Origin: an uncultured Muribaculaceae bacterium | GTDB taxonomy: Bacteria > Bacteroidota > Bacteroidia > Bacteroidales > Muribaculaceae | DNA length: 38,267 nt | Reading direction: 5' to 3' | NCBI GenBank assembly: GCA_910584365.1 | Contig: CAJUAF010000024.1 | Coordinates: forward strand, 1 to 38,267 | In this document: piece after piece, positions 1-8,029 of the stretch | Numbering within the stretch: position 1 is the first letter of the stretch | Layout of the letters: each line of letters begins with the position of its first letter | Program-made: the position numbers and the translations under genes | The notes under the pieces: model-generated | The model's database searches: none | What the model saw: the letters and a program-made list of their open reading frames with translations, nothing else | Told to the model about the DNA's origin: nothing

Positions 1-607
1 ATCCGTCACCATCAAAGTGAGCCTTGAACGGTGAGCCTATCGAGCCGATAGTCACACCTGCAGGGGCTACGATATTGGCAGTGAGCTTAAGATAGATGCC
101 AGCAGCCCAGTCTGCGGGATATTCCGCGAGATCCTTGAGATCCTTGGCGTTGTTGATCAGGAAAGGCGATGCAGCAGTGCCCTCACCGCCCGAATATGCG
201 GTCTTGCGACCCTGCACCACGCTGATCTTGGTATCGTCGGTCTGAGCACTCGATGTGCGCGCGATGAAGCACAATTCGGTGAGACCTTCCATCTGTGAGT
301 CGGTCAGACCGTAGAACTGCTGAATGTTGTCAATGCGAATCTGATAGCCGCCGTTGACAGCGGTCATCTTAAATTTGGCATTGATTGCGCCGTCCCACGT
401 GAACGGCGACACCTCAGCACCTGATACCATACACCATGTATAGGCGTATACATCATCGCCCATTGAATTTGTGGTGACCGTGACGGTCACAGGCTTGTTT
501 GTCACGGCAGGAGAAGGATCTGACGAAGCAGAAGCCTGCTGTCCGGCAGCCCAACATATCGAGGGCAGGACAAAAGCCATCAAAGCAAGAAAAAACTTTG
601 GCCTCAT
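1..607 (-). CDS. Secreted GLUG/beta-helix-type surface protein (5' part only)
   Basis: The frame is open from an ATG at 607 to the left edge, so only the first 202 codons are visible and the 3' end is missing. Residues 1-20 form a signal peptide (MRPKFFLALMAF..ICWA). A stretch rich in T, V and S follows. Around residues 150-202 the sequence reads GGEGTAASPFLINNAKDL, then YLKLTAN and FKAHFDGDG, which is the pattern of GLUG-type repeats found in secreted beta-helix proteins of Bacteroidales. That family usually lies on the cell surface, often as adhesins or fibre proteins. The exact role and total length cannot be judged here. It is preceded by a good Bacteroidetes promoter at 694-726. Confidence 0.75.
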   Translation of the reverse strand, partial: MRPKFFLALMAFVLPSICWAAGQQASASSDPSPAVTNKPVTVTVTTNSMGDDVYAYTWCMVSGAEVSPFTWDGAINAKFKMTAVNGGYQIRIDNIQQFYGLTDSQMEGLTELCFIARTSSAQTDDTKISVVQGRKTAYSGGEGTAASPFLINNAKDLKDLAEYPADWAAGIYLKLTANIVAPAGVTIGSIGSPFKAHFDGDG

Positions 608-693
608 GAGAGTGTTGAATTAATGATTAAAGATTATTGATAAGAAATTTTAAGGTAAAAACATCAGAGAGGGTCTTGGTATTTTTCCAATCA

Positions 694-726
694 CAAAACT
701 ACAAAAACACTTTAGTAGATGACAAA
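694..726 (-). promoter_or_regulatory. Bacteroidetes-type promoter for the GLUG-like surface gene
   Basis: On the minus strand TTTG (726-723) is followed after 21 bases by TAGTTTTG (701-694), matching the Bacteroidetes -33/-7 pattern TTTG...TAnnTTTG. It lies about 87 bases upstream of the ATG at 607, in an AT-rich spacer. Transcription would start near 690. Confidence 0.6.
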
Positions 727-938
727 AATGATTTTGCTAGTCATATGGTTGATTTTTAATTAGTTATAGCCTATAAAAGTCCCTGAAAATTAGTAACTTT
801 AAAGAAAAGTTTGACCGCTTTTTTCATGAAAGTTACGACAACTCTTAGAAACGATGACAAAGTTAATCAAATCGTCCCGATTATGCAAAAGCCCGCTATG
901 TTCTTTCGCCTGCAAGGTCGAATATGGCCGCAATATGC

Positions 939-1134
939 GTAAGTATCCGGTGAGGCGCGTGTTTGCTGGTTGAATAGTCAGGGCTAACTTCGCGGGCAAA
1001 AAGAATATGCTCAGCAAGGAACAGGTGTTGGAAATCATCGCCTATTGCGATGACCACGGAGTTCAGCGCAAGGTCAGATTGCGTGAACTCGGTATAACCG
1101 AATGGAATTTCTATAAGTCACGCCGTCAATGTAA
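939..1134 (+). mobile_element. Left-end relic of an IS66-type insertion sequence
   Basis: An ATG at 1007 opens a frame whose first about 42 residues (MLSKEQVLEIIAYC, then RLRELGITEWNFYKSRRQ) resemble the short first protein of IS66-type elements in Bacteroidales. After about base 1134 the frame runs into unrelated GC-rich sequence that is the antisense of the GH13 gene tail, so the element is cut off. Upstream, at 939, the sequence GTAAGTATCCGGTGAGGC begins with GTAA, as expected for IS66 termini, about 68 bases before the ATG. No tnpB, tnpC or right end is present. The call rests on remembered family patterns; no alignment was run. Between about 727 and 938 I see nothing recognisable. Confidence 0.45.
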
Positions 1135-1154
1135 TAAAGGCGTGAGGGAAGGGG

Positions 1155-2855
1155 TCAGCGGGGGGAGAGGAGGGCGACGCGGTTGCGGTAGGAGGGGAAG
1201 CGGACGGTGCCGTCGGTGACGGTGGCTGTATGGCCGGTGCAGAGGTCGGTGAGGAGGGTGCCGTCGGGGAAGAAGGGAGCTACGCGGACGGGTTGCTCCG
1301 GGAGGGGTAGGAGGCGGATGATGAGGCTGTCGCCGTCAAGGTGCCGGAAACAGGTGTGGGTGTCGATGGTTATCTGGCGTCCTTTGCCTATGGCGTGGTG
1401 GTGGTTGCGGATTCTGCCCAGGCGGCGGAAGTGGTCGAGCTGAAGGGAATCCACGGAATTCCAGTTCATGTCGGAGCGGAAAGCCTGGTCGCTGTCGACG
1501 TTGAGACGGGCGTCGCTGAGGGTGCGCCCGGTTTCGTCGCCGTAGAACACCTGGGAAACGCCGGGGGAGAGAAGCAGAGTGGTGGCGCAGTCAATCATGT
1601 TCGACATATCGGCGTCGCGGTGGTAGGAGTTGTTGAGGTAGCTGAAGGGATGCCATCCCGGATGGGCCTGGATGCTGTCGGAATAAGCCTGCCAGGTATA
1701 GACGATTCCGTCGAGGTCGCCGTGCTTGGGGAAATAGAAGTTCACCATGCTGGAGAATCCGGCGTCGGCGTATGCGGGCTTGTAATCGATGCCGGCCATG
1801 TCGAAATCTCCGGTCATATAGAAGCTGTCGGTCCATTTCGCTGCGGGGTCATCGGGGTGGCGGGCACGCCATACGGCCAGGGCTTTGTCGCAAGCCTGGT
1901 GAAGCTCTTTCCAGCGGTTGAGATGTACGTTCTCGACGATGTCACACCGGAATCCGTCGATGCCGAACTCCTCCACCCAGGAGGCGATCCAGGCGATGAC
2001 GTACTGCATCGGGGACCAGTCGCGGTCTTTCCGCAGAGCGCGGGCCGATGGGTTGACCCAGGGATCGTTGGCCGTCCCCTCCTTTTTCCATTTGCGTTTG
2101 AGAAAATCCGGAATCCTGACGGGACTGTTGCTTTCGTCCTTGAAATCCGGCATACCGTACAAGGTCGCTTCCAGTGGATCGGATTCGTCCCACCCTTCGT
2201 CGGGCATACGTATCCATCCGCGGTCGTACCATCCTTTCCAATTAAGCCTTTCTGCAAAGAACTTGTCGAAACTCCAGTCTCGGATATGGCGGGCGGCCTC
2301 TTCGGGGGTGAGGCCCGTGTCGGCGAAGCCGAGCTGCACGGCATCGAGCAGGGTGGGGTAGCCCGGATCGTTGAGGTTCGCCCCGAGCATCACCCGGATC
2401 CCCTGGCTATGAAGTTCGTCGACAAGTTCCCGGAATTCTTCAACCGTGCCGTAGTTCTTGTCAATCTGGGTGTAGTCCAGGGGGTAATAGCCGTGATAGC
2501 CATAGTGGGGAAAATCATTTATGGAGCCGCTCCCCGACATCCATCCGTGGATCTGCTCATAGACGTCAGTCATCCAGACCACGTCCACCCCCAGGTCCCG
2601 GAAATAGCCTTCGCGGGCTTTCCGGAGCATTCCCTTGAAATCGCCGCCGTGAAAGGTGGCGGCGTTGAGGCGTTCACTGCCGTAGTCTGTGATACGGCCG
2701 TAGTTGACATCGTTGGCCGTATCGCCGTTGGCGAAACGGTCGGTGATTACGAAATATACATTGGCGTTGCCCCAGTCAAAAGCCGGAACGTTTTCCGCCC
2801 GAAGCGGCTGGAATCCAAGCAGGAAGAGCAGCAGGAACAGACAGTGTTTCATCAT
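1155..2855 (-). CDS. GH13 alpha-amylase-family protein with altered catalytic motifs
   Basis: About 566 residues with a signal peptide (MMKHCLFLLLFLLGFQPLRA), so it is exported. An upstream TTG would extend the frame by six codons, but it overlaps the promoter -7 box, so I chose the ATG pair at 2855/2852. The (beta/alpha)8 fold of GH13 is clear and most like periplasmic MalS-type enzymes: NVYFVITDRFANGD near the start, GYHGYYPLDYTQID, GIDGFRCDIVE, and a late VFYGDE. The nucleophile Asp in GFRCD is kept (residue 311 counted from the TTG). However, region I reads MLGANLND where DxxxNH is usual, region III has TGDF where the acid/base Glu is usual, and region IV reads YLNNSYHRD in place of the normal HD. 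It may be inactive, act on another substrate, or bind glycan. The LuxR-type gene lies just upstream. Confidence 0.85.
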   Translation of the reverse strand: MMKHCLFLLLFLLGFQPLRAENVPAFDWGNANVYFVITDRFANGDTANDVNYGRITDYGSERLNAATFHGGDFKGMLRKAREGYFRDLGVDVVWMTDVYEQIHGWMSGSGSINDFPHYGYHGYYPLDYTQIDKNYGTVEEFRELVDELHSQGIRVMLGANLNDPGYPTLLDAVQLGFADTGLTPEEAARHIRDWSFDKFFAERLNWKGWYDRGWIRMPDEGWDESDPLEATLYGMPDFKDESNSPVRIPDFLKRKWKKEGTANDPWVNPSARALRKDRDWSPMQYVIAWIASWVEEFGIDGFRCDIVENVHLNRWKELHQACDKALAVWRARHPDDPAAKWTDSFYMTGDFDMAGIDYKPAYADAGFSSMVNFYFPKHGDLDGIVYTWQAYSDSIQAHPGWHPFSYLNNSYHRDADMSNMIDCATTLLLSPGVSQVFYGDETGRTLSDARLNVDSDQAFRSDMNWNSVDSLQLDHFRRLGRIRNHHHAIGKGRQITIDTHTCFRHLDGDSLIIRLLPLPEQPVRVAPFFPDGTLLTDLCTGHTATVTDGTVRFPSYRNRVALLSPR

Positions 2856-2870
2856 GTCGGAATTTTTTTG

Positions 2871-2901
2871 CAAAATTAGCGCGTAATCCGACGTCTGTCA
2901 A
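2871..2901 (-). promoter_or_regulatory. Promoter of the GH13-like gene
   Basis: The minus strand carries TAATTTTG (2878-2871), a perfect TAnnTTTG -7 box. TTG (2901-2899) lies upstream with about 20 bases between. The start codon at 2855 would be only about 10-15 bases from the transcription start. This placement excludes the in-frame TTG at 2873 as the start. Confidence 0.5.
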
Positions 2902-2927
2902 TACTGATTTATAACCACAGGACGCGC

Positions 2928-3701
2928 CTACATGAGCTTCATCAGCTCGGCCGCCCGGAGAGCTTCGACCGTACTTCCCACGCTCAGTTTACCGATGATA
3001 TTCTGACGGTGGCGGTTTACCGTATGGATACTGATTCCCAGGATATCGGCTATCTGTTTGCTCGGTTTTCCATCTCGGATCAACCGCAGGATTTCCTTCT
3101 CGCGGCCAGTCAGCACGTAAGGACGTCGTTCGCTGGTGGCTACGGCAATCCGTTCGCCGGTTGAATTGTTCACGATGTGCGGTTCGATGCCGTTGACGGT
3201 CTGAGGTGCCGGCGCCAGATCGTAACAGCACAGTATGAGCCACGTCTTCCCGGCCGGGGAGGGATGGAGAACCTGCGTGGAATTGGCCACTGAGACATAC
3301 TCCCCCCGGCAGTCGCGGATCCGGACGGTGCAGGTGGCCTTGAATCTCACTTTATCCGCTCCCGGAAGGGAATCGATGTGTTTGAAAAATTCATATTCCA
3401 GCATCCTCTTTTCGACAAGATCCTCGGGGTGCAGCCTGGAATATATGACGTCTTCGTCGCTGGAGTCCACCTCCTCATATAGCCGGTCGGTTCCGGCGAT
3501 GCCCATTGTGCGGCAGAACCTGCCCCCGATGATGTAGCACCGGTCGGCCGAGGCGTCGGTGATGACGCAGCAGCAGTCACTGACCGACGTGAACACTTTG
3601 ATCCGGCCGATGGCTTCCGTCAGCGTCCTTGCATCAAGGGTCTCCTCCCCGAGCCTTTGGCTCGCGTATATGGCGTCAAGTTCTTTCCTTAGTATATCCA
3701 T
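2928..3701 (-). CDS. LuxR-type transcriptional regulator with PAS-like sensor region
   Basis: 257 residues. The C-terminal part (197-257) is a LuxR/FixJ helix-turn-helix: LTGREKEILRLI, then GKPSKQIADILGIS and HTVNRHRQNI, which fits DNA binding. Residues about 40-165 resemble a PAS-type fold (for example LHPEDLVEKRMLEYEFF), so it may sense a ligand or partner. There is no receiver domain with a phospho-accepting Asp, so it is not a typical two-component regulator. It lies 56 bases downstream of dnaX on the same strand and no -7 box is seen in that gap, so it is probably co-transcribed with dnaX. Regulation of the downstream GH13-like gene is possible but unproven. A Cys-rich spot (DCCCVITD, 42-49) is unusual. 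Confidence 0.85.
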   Translation of the reverse strand: MDILRKELDAIYASQRLGEETLDARTLTEAIGRIKVFTSVSDCCCVITDASADRCYIIGGRFCRTMGIAGTDRLYEEVDSSDEDVIYSRLHPEDLVEKRMLEYEFFKHIDSLPGADKVRFKATCTVRIRDCRGEYVSVANSTQVLHPSPAGKTWLILCCYDLAPAPQTVNGIEPHIVNNSTGERIAVATSERRPYVLTGREKEILRLIRDGKPSKQIADILGISIHTVNRHRQNIIGKLSVGSTVEALRAAELMKLM

Positions 3702-3757
3702 GTTTCCGGTTGCAGGAATGTGTTCATGAAAACATGAGGCTGTTTTCCGGAGGGGCG

Positions 3758-5578
3758 TCAGCTGATGGTGAGACTGAACGTATTGATGAAGTCGGCGGCG
3801 GCGGGGTTTGTCTCGACGATGTGCTTCAGTAGGTCGCGGTCGCTCCAGGCGGCGGGGGAATTGGGGTCGTCGGCCACCTTGACCGCCAGTTCGATGAAGT
3901 CGTTTCCCAGGGCGTTGCGCAGATAGGGAAGAAGCGAAGGGAGTTCCTGGGTGATGATGTCAACCTGAGGCTGATTGGCCACAAGCATCGTCAGGGTAGT
4001 GGCGTCCGGCTCGGTGCGCGTCGGACGGGAGGCGCGCATGGTGTTGCACAGCACGTGGGCTTTGCTGTGGAGTTTCATGTAGGCCTCCCAGGCATCGTCA
4101 AAAGACTTGTCGGTAAACGGATTCCGTTTCCGGGGCACAAACGTGCCGGTCTCGGCGGCCGCGGTCTCCGTTTTTGCCGCGAAAGCGTCGCGCATCGAGA
4201 CGTGCGCTTTGCTGCGGGGAGTTCCTCCAGAAGGTCTTTGCGACGGACGGGAAGGGGGCGCCGCCGGGGCGGGAATCCGCGTTGCCGCCGGGGGTGTTGC
4301 CGGAGCCGTTGCGTGCGCGGTCGGTGAAGGATCCGGAGCAGAAGATGCTGCCGCCGGAGCGGGGCCCGGAGAAACCGGGGAGGCTTGTCCCTGAGATTCT
4401 CCGGTTTGCGGCGCCGGAGAGGCCGGCTGGACCGGACGGAGCTTTTGCCCCTCCCCGCTGCCGGACTCAGAGTCGGGGGAGGGGCTTTGTAGTTGGCACA
4501 GTTTGATGAGCAGCAGCTCTATGAGGAAAGTTTTGGAGGAGGCTGTGCGGTAGGCCATGTCGGCGTCATTGCAGAGGCTCATGGCGGCATAGAAGAACTG
4601 TACCGGAAGCTGCGCGGCCTGGGCGGTCATCGCCTGGCGAGTCTCGTCGTCGGTATCGAGCAGCGCTATGGTCTGCGGGTCGCGGGCAACCATCAGATTG
4701 CGGAGATATCCGGCCAATCCTCCCAGGAAGAAGTAGGAGTCGAACCCACGGTCGCGTATCTCTTTATATATAAGGAGCGCTTCCGGGACGTTGCCCGTGC
4801 GGAAAGCCTCGGTCAGCCGTCCATAGTAACGCTCGTCGAGGATATTGAGGTTGTCGATGGCCGACTGATAGGTTATTGCCCCTCGGGAGGAGGCCGCCAC
4901 CTGGTCGAAAATCGAGAGGGCGTCGCGCATGGCGCCGTCGGCTTTGCGGGCGATTACGCCCAGGGCCTGACGCTCGGCGGTCATCCCCTCGCTGGAAGCT
5001 ACATATTCCAGGTGGTCTATGATGTCGGCGATCGTGATGCGCTTGAAATCATAAATCTGGCAGCGCGACAGAATCGTAGGGATGATTTTATGTTTTTCCG
5101 TCGTGGCGAGGATGAAAATGGCATGGGCCGGGGGTTCCTCGAGGGTCTTGAGGAAAGCGTTGAAGGCCGCCTGGGAGAGCATATGGACCTCGTCGACAAT
5201 GAACACGCGGTAACGGCCGTCGGTCGGAGGAATCTGCACCTGGTCGGTCAGGTTGCGGATATCGTCGACCGAATTGTTCGACGCCGCGTCAAGTTCGATG
5301 ATGTTCAGCGAGCGGTTCTCGTTGAAGGCGCGACAGGAGGGACATTCGTTGCAGGGGTCTCCCTGAGGCGTCGGACTGGCGCAGTTGATTGTCTTGGCGA
5401 AGATTCGGGCGCAGGTGGTCTTGCCGACTCCGCGGGAGCCGCAGAAGAGATAGGCATGGGCCAGACGCCCTGTCTGGATGGCGTTGCGCAGGGTGGCCGT
5501 CAGAGCTTTCTGCCCCACTACGGAGGAGAAGGTCGACGGACGATACTTCCGCGCCGAGACGATATAGTTTTCTTCCAT
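3758..5578 (-). CDS. dnaX: DNA polymerase III subunit gamma/tau
   Basis: 606 residues. The clamp-loader ATPase subunit of the replicative polymerase. Residues 1-12 (MEENYIVSARKY) match the family start, fixing the ATG at 5578. Walker A is GSRGVGKTT (47-55). Zinc-binding cysteines are C66, C76, C79 and C82. Walker B is DEVHM (129-133), and the SRC arginine-finger motif is at 171-173. After the three AAA+ subdomains comes a low-complexity linker rich in Pro, Ala and Ser (about 365-470) and a C-terminal domain of tau type. I saw no A-rich slippery site of the E. coli kind, so a separate short gamma form is not supported. A terminator hairpin ends 14 bases before its start codon. Confidence 0.97.
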   Translation of the reverse strand: MEENYIVSARKYRPSTFSSVVGQKALTATLRNAIQTGRLAHAYLFCGSRGVGKTTCARIFAKTINCASPTPQGDPCNECPSCRAFNENRSLNIIELDAASNNSVDDIRNLTDQVQIPPTDGRYRVFIVDEVHMLSQAAFNAFLKTLEEPPAHAIFILATTEKHKIIPTILSRCQIYDFKRITIADIIDHLEYVASSEGMTAERQALGVIARKADGAMRDALSIFDQVAASSRGAITYQSAIDNLNILDERYYGRLTEAFRTGNVPEALLIYKEIRDRGFDSYFFLGGLAGYLRNLMVARDPQTIALLDTDDETRQAMTAQAAQLPVQFFYAAMSLCNDADMAYRTASSKTFLIELLLIKLCQLQSPSPDSESGSGEGQKLRPVQPASPAPQTGESQGQASPVSPGPAPAAASSAPDPSPTAHATAPATPPAATRIPAPAAPPSRPSQRPSGGTPRSKAHVSMRDAFAAKTETAAAETGTFVPRKRNPFTDKSFDDAWEAYMKLHSKAHVLCNTMRASRPTRTEPDATTLTMLVANQPQVDIITQELPSLLPYLRNALGNDFIELAVKVADDPNSPAAWSDRDLLKHIVETNPAAADFINTFSLTIS

Positions 5579-5582
5579 GCCC

Positions 5583-5590
5583 CAAAGTTA
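5583..5590 (-). promoter_or_regulatory. Possible -7 box placed right at the dnaX start
   Basis: TAACTTTG on the minus strand is a perfect TAnnTTTG box and ends only 4 bases before the dnaX ATG. If used, transcription would begin at or next to the start codon, giving a leaderless or nearly leaderless mRNA. No clear TTTG is seen 19-21 bases upstream, because that position is occupied by the terminator hairpin. Confidence 0.3.
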
Positions 5591-5592
5591 AT

Positions 5593-5622
5593 AAAAAAGC
5601 GCGAGACCCGAGGGCCCCGCGC
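5593..5622 (-). terminator. Rho-independent terminator of the outer-membrane protein gene
   Basis: Read on the minus strand, GCGCGGGGCC, loop CTCG, then GGTCTCGCGC form a near-perfect GC-rich hairpin (5622-5599) followed by six T (5598-5593). It lies 23 bases after the stop of the barrel gene and just before dnaX. It should isolate dnaX from upstream transcription, or act as an attenuator for it. Confidence 0.8.
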
Positions 5623-5645
5623 CAAATAAATTTCGCCGGACGGAA

Positions 5646-6392
5646 TCAGAAAATACGTCCCGAAAGGGTGAATTTCAGCACGGGATAAACCGTGAAGTGG
5701 TCCATGATTTTCTGGAAAGTATCGTCGGAATCCTCGATTCCTTTGAGGTCAACCTTATCCTTGTTGATGTCGTCCCAGAGATAGGGTTTCCCCTGAATCT
5801 GAATACCGAGTTCCCACATGAAGTTCAGGCGCCCGGTAGGGCACGGGCGCCCGGTGCCGATGCCGATGTAGGGGCGGAAAGAGTTGGTGCGCAGGGCGCC
5901 GCGTACTTCGCCGTGGGGACCCAGGGGGAGACGGTAGTCACCGATTTCCACCGAACCCATCATCGCGGGATCGTAGTCGTTGACCTGCCCGGTGATTTTC
6001 ACCATGTCGCGCCCTCCGAAATAACCGCCCACGGCCACGAACAGCGGGAAGCGGTTGCCAAGCGGATAGACATTGAAAATCAGCGAACCCTGCACTCTCT
6101 TGAGCGAACCGTCGAGCTGGATTTCCCGCTCGGCAGTATAGCCCTGGTAGGTGCCGAGGTCTACGTCGCTGTCCACGTGGAATTTGATGCCCGGCATAAC
6201 GGAGATTCCGGCGCGGGCCTGGACGAAGGGGGTAATGGGGGTGGCGGCCTCGAAACCGATACCGGTGGTTCCGACATTGATGTTCACCCCCAGGTGGTTT
6301 GCGATGCCGAGGAAATCTTTGACTTGCGCCCGTACGGATAAGGAGCATACCGAGACAATCGACAGCAGTGCGATGGCAAAATACTTTTTCAT
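5646..6392 (-). CDS. Predicted outer-membrane beta-barrel protein, family unknown
   Basis: 248 residues with a clear signal peptide (MKKYFAIALLSIVSVCSLSVRAQ). The mature part alternates polar and apolar residues in glycine-rich strands (for example GVNINVGTTGIGFEAAT and FVAVGGYFGG) and ends in an aromatic residue (..LKFTLSGRIF), as barrel proteins inserted by BamA usually do. It resembles the many small porin-like or OprF-type barrels of Bacteroidales, but I do not recognise a named family. It stands alone: its own -7 box is at 6426-6433 and its terminator at 5593-5622. Substrate or partner unknown. Confidence 0.7.
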   Translation of the reverse strand: MKKYFAIALLSIVSVCSLSVRAQVKDFLGIANHLGVNINVGTTGIGFEAATPITPFVQARAGISVMPGIKFHVDSDVDLGTYQGYTAEREIQLDGSLKRVQGSLIFNVYPLGNRFPLFVAVGGYFGGRDMVKITGQVNDYDPAMMGSVEIGDYRLPLGPHGEVRGALRTNSFRPYIGIGTGRPCPTGRLNFMWELGIQIQGKPYLWDDINKDKVDLKGIEDSDDTFQKIMDHFTVYPVLKFTLSGRIF

Positions 6393-6425
6393 TTGTGATA
6401 AAACTGTTTAAAGGTCATTGATTCG

Positions 6426-6433
6426 CAAAGATA
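6426..6433 (-). promoter_or_regulatory. -7 promoter box of the barrel protein gene
   Basis: TATCTTTG on the minus strand matches TAnnTTTG exactly and lies 33 bases upstream of the ATG at 6392. No convincing TTTG is seen at the -33 position, so the site is only half supported. Confidence 0.45.
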
Positions 6434-6549
6434 GTTAAATTTTCTGAAATATTGGTATATCCGTCGGATAATTTGGAAATTTTGTCGCAATGTTACAGCT
6501 ATCTCTGAATTCCGGGGTTGAGCATGACAGAGCATAAGGGGACGGAGAC

Positions 6550-7713
6550 TCAGAGAGTCGCCTGGTGATTCTTATTTGTCCGCATGGCTAATGTGATTGC
6601 CTCGCCAACTAAGGCTGCCTCCGCGAGAAGATAATGCCGGCAATTCCCCCACGGGACTGTGTGCCCGGCAATTTCCGCTGTTTTTAGCAGTTTGTTGCGA
6701 AAATCATTGTCACCAAAATATGTGGCACTTCCTATGGCGAAAGCTGTTCCGCTTGGACTTAGATTGAGGATTATTGGCCCCGCATCAATATCCATACCGA
6801 ACCAACAGGCATGATCGTGATATTCCTTAATGCCGGAAACCGGGAAGTCCTGGCTGAAACGGGACTTCAGCCGGTCATATTGATTTTTGGCAAAGGCGCC
6901 ATCTATCTTAGTCAGGTAGTAGCAGTTAAGGGCGGAATACGAGCCTTTGACGGGAGCATCGGTCTTTCCGTTTTCATCAAGAAAAGAGACAAGGAGTCCG
7001 GTTGTGTCGTCAAGCCATTCCGTCTGCGCCCTGCGTAGCCAAGTGTCAACAGTAACGGAATATTTTCCATCGTTGAGCCGGGCATAATCCGACAATGCTA
7101 CTATTGCCACCATCATATCAGGGACATATACAGGTTCCTCAGGATATGTCGGGATATTCATAACCTGGGATTGCACGATGCGCCGATTCATCGTACGGCA
7201 TATTGAGTCATGCAGATGATCGTACCTGTCATCTCCGCCGATACGCCGATAATTGCCTATCATCCATGCGAGATGGCTCAGATAAGAAATATGACTTTTA
7301 TTTCCCTCCAGAGACTCCAGTGGATCTTCTCCCCAGCGCAATTTATCATATAAACGAAGTTCGGGAGACATGACAATTGCAATAAGGCTGTCAATTGACA
7401 CGAGGGATTCATTTTTGGTCTCAGGATAAAGTTCGGCCATATTTGATAAAGCCTCTGTCAGCATCGAACAGGAATATAGCGCCCATTCACCCTGGAACTG
7501 CAATCCGATACCGGCAGGCATCTCATCAAGCAGTTGGCATGGCTCGACTTTGATCTTGTTTACAAGATAATTCCTTCGTTGGAGCAAATCATCTTTCTCA
7601 CCGTCAAAAGAGCCGTTATTCCAGCAGATTCCCGCAACCCATATTACTTTGATAAGCAATAGTGATAAAATTATGATGAAAAATGTTTTGTGCCGAAATA
7701 TGAAATTTAACAT
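6550..7713 (-). CDS. Membrane-anchored protein of unknown family
   Basis: About 387 residues from the ATG at 7713, which gives a short basic start (MLNFIFRHK) followed by one membrane segment (TFFIIILSLLLIKVIWVAGI). An ATG at 7737 is an alternative. A still longer frame starts with a TTG at 7782, inside the -7 box, so I reject it. The rest is mostly helical with many Trp and Tyr, and could be an (alpha/alpha) barrel of the kind seen in terpenoid- or glycan-active enzymes. Conserved-looking motifs are DHACWFGMDIDAGP and NLSPSGTAFAIGSATYFGD near the C-terminus. The outer part would lie in the periplasm. I do not recognise the family with confidence. It has its own promoter box and a lower GC content than its neighbours. 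Confidence 0.6.
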   Translation of the reverse strand: MLNFIFRHKTFFIIILSLLLIKVIWVAGICWNNGSFDGEKDDLLQRRNYLVNKIKVEPCQLLDEMPAGIGLQFQGEWALYSCSMLTEALSNMAELYPETKNESLVSIDSLIAIVMSPELRLYDKLRWGEDPLESLEGNKSHISYLSHLAWMIGNYRRIGGDDRYDHLHDSICRTMNRRIVQSQVMNIPTYPEEPVYVPDMMVAIVALSDYARLNDGKYSVTVDTWLRRAQTEWLDDTTGLLVSFLDENGKTDAPVKGSYSALNCYYLTKIDGAFAKNQYDRLKSRFSQDFPVSGIKEYHDHACWFGMDIDAGPIILNLSPSGTAFAIGSATYFGDNDFRNKLLKTAEIAGHTVPWGNCRHYLLAEAALVGEAITLAMRTNKNHQATL

Positions 7714-7779
7714 CGGTATATTCTCTGTGAAAAACATTGACTTGACAGAAACAAGACATTTCGCTGTGCTGACCGAGGA

Positions 7780-7787
7780 CAAAATTA
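7780..7787 (-). promoter_or_regulatory. -7 promoter box of the membrane-anchored unknown gene
   Basis: TAATTTTG on the minus strand matches TAnnTTTG. A start near 7773 would give a leader of about 35-60 bases to the ATGs at 7737 or 7713. No good -33 TTTG is visible. Confidence 0.4.
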
Positions 7788-7993
7788 CTGAAATAATCGG
7801 GAATTTCCGATGAACTATGTAAAAGTTTTAATGCTGAATTCCGCAGACAATGGTTCCGGAGGTCAGGGTAGTTAACCGGCCTGACAAAAGCAAGCCGGGG
7901 CTGCGGTCCCGGAACGATGCGGCGCCCGGATCCTGCCGCGAATCTTTCCGGTGACCTTTCCGGAGAACAGCGATAAAAATAATTGCGGAAATG

Positions 7994-8025
7994 TTTGGCT
8001 ATCAGCGAAAAAAGTTGTAACTTTG
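7994..8025 (+). promoter_or_regulatory. Main promoter of the str/S10 ribosomal operon
   Basis: TTTG (7994-7997), 20 bases, then TAACTTTG (8018-8025): a full match to the Bacteroidetes sigma-ABfr pattern. Transcription should start near 8030. The stretch 7788-7993 upstream shows no gene that I can support. Confidence 0.85.
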
Positions 8026-8029
8026 CAAC

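Noticed and set aside
1341..2879. 512-codon frame opposite the GH13-like gene
   Set aside because: Valine/glycine-rich antisense shadow; the minus-strand frame has a signal peptide and clear family motifs.
3758..4500. Programmed frameshift in dnaX
   Set aside because: No A-rich slippery heptamer seen; the linker region is GC-rich.
4493..5629. 378-codon frame opposite dnaX
   Set aside because: Antisense shadow of a certain gene.
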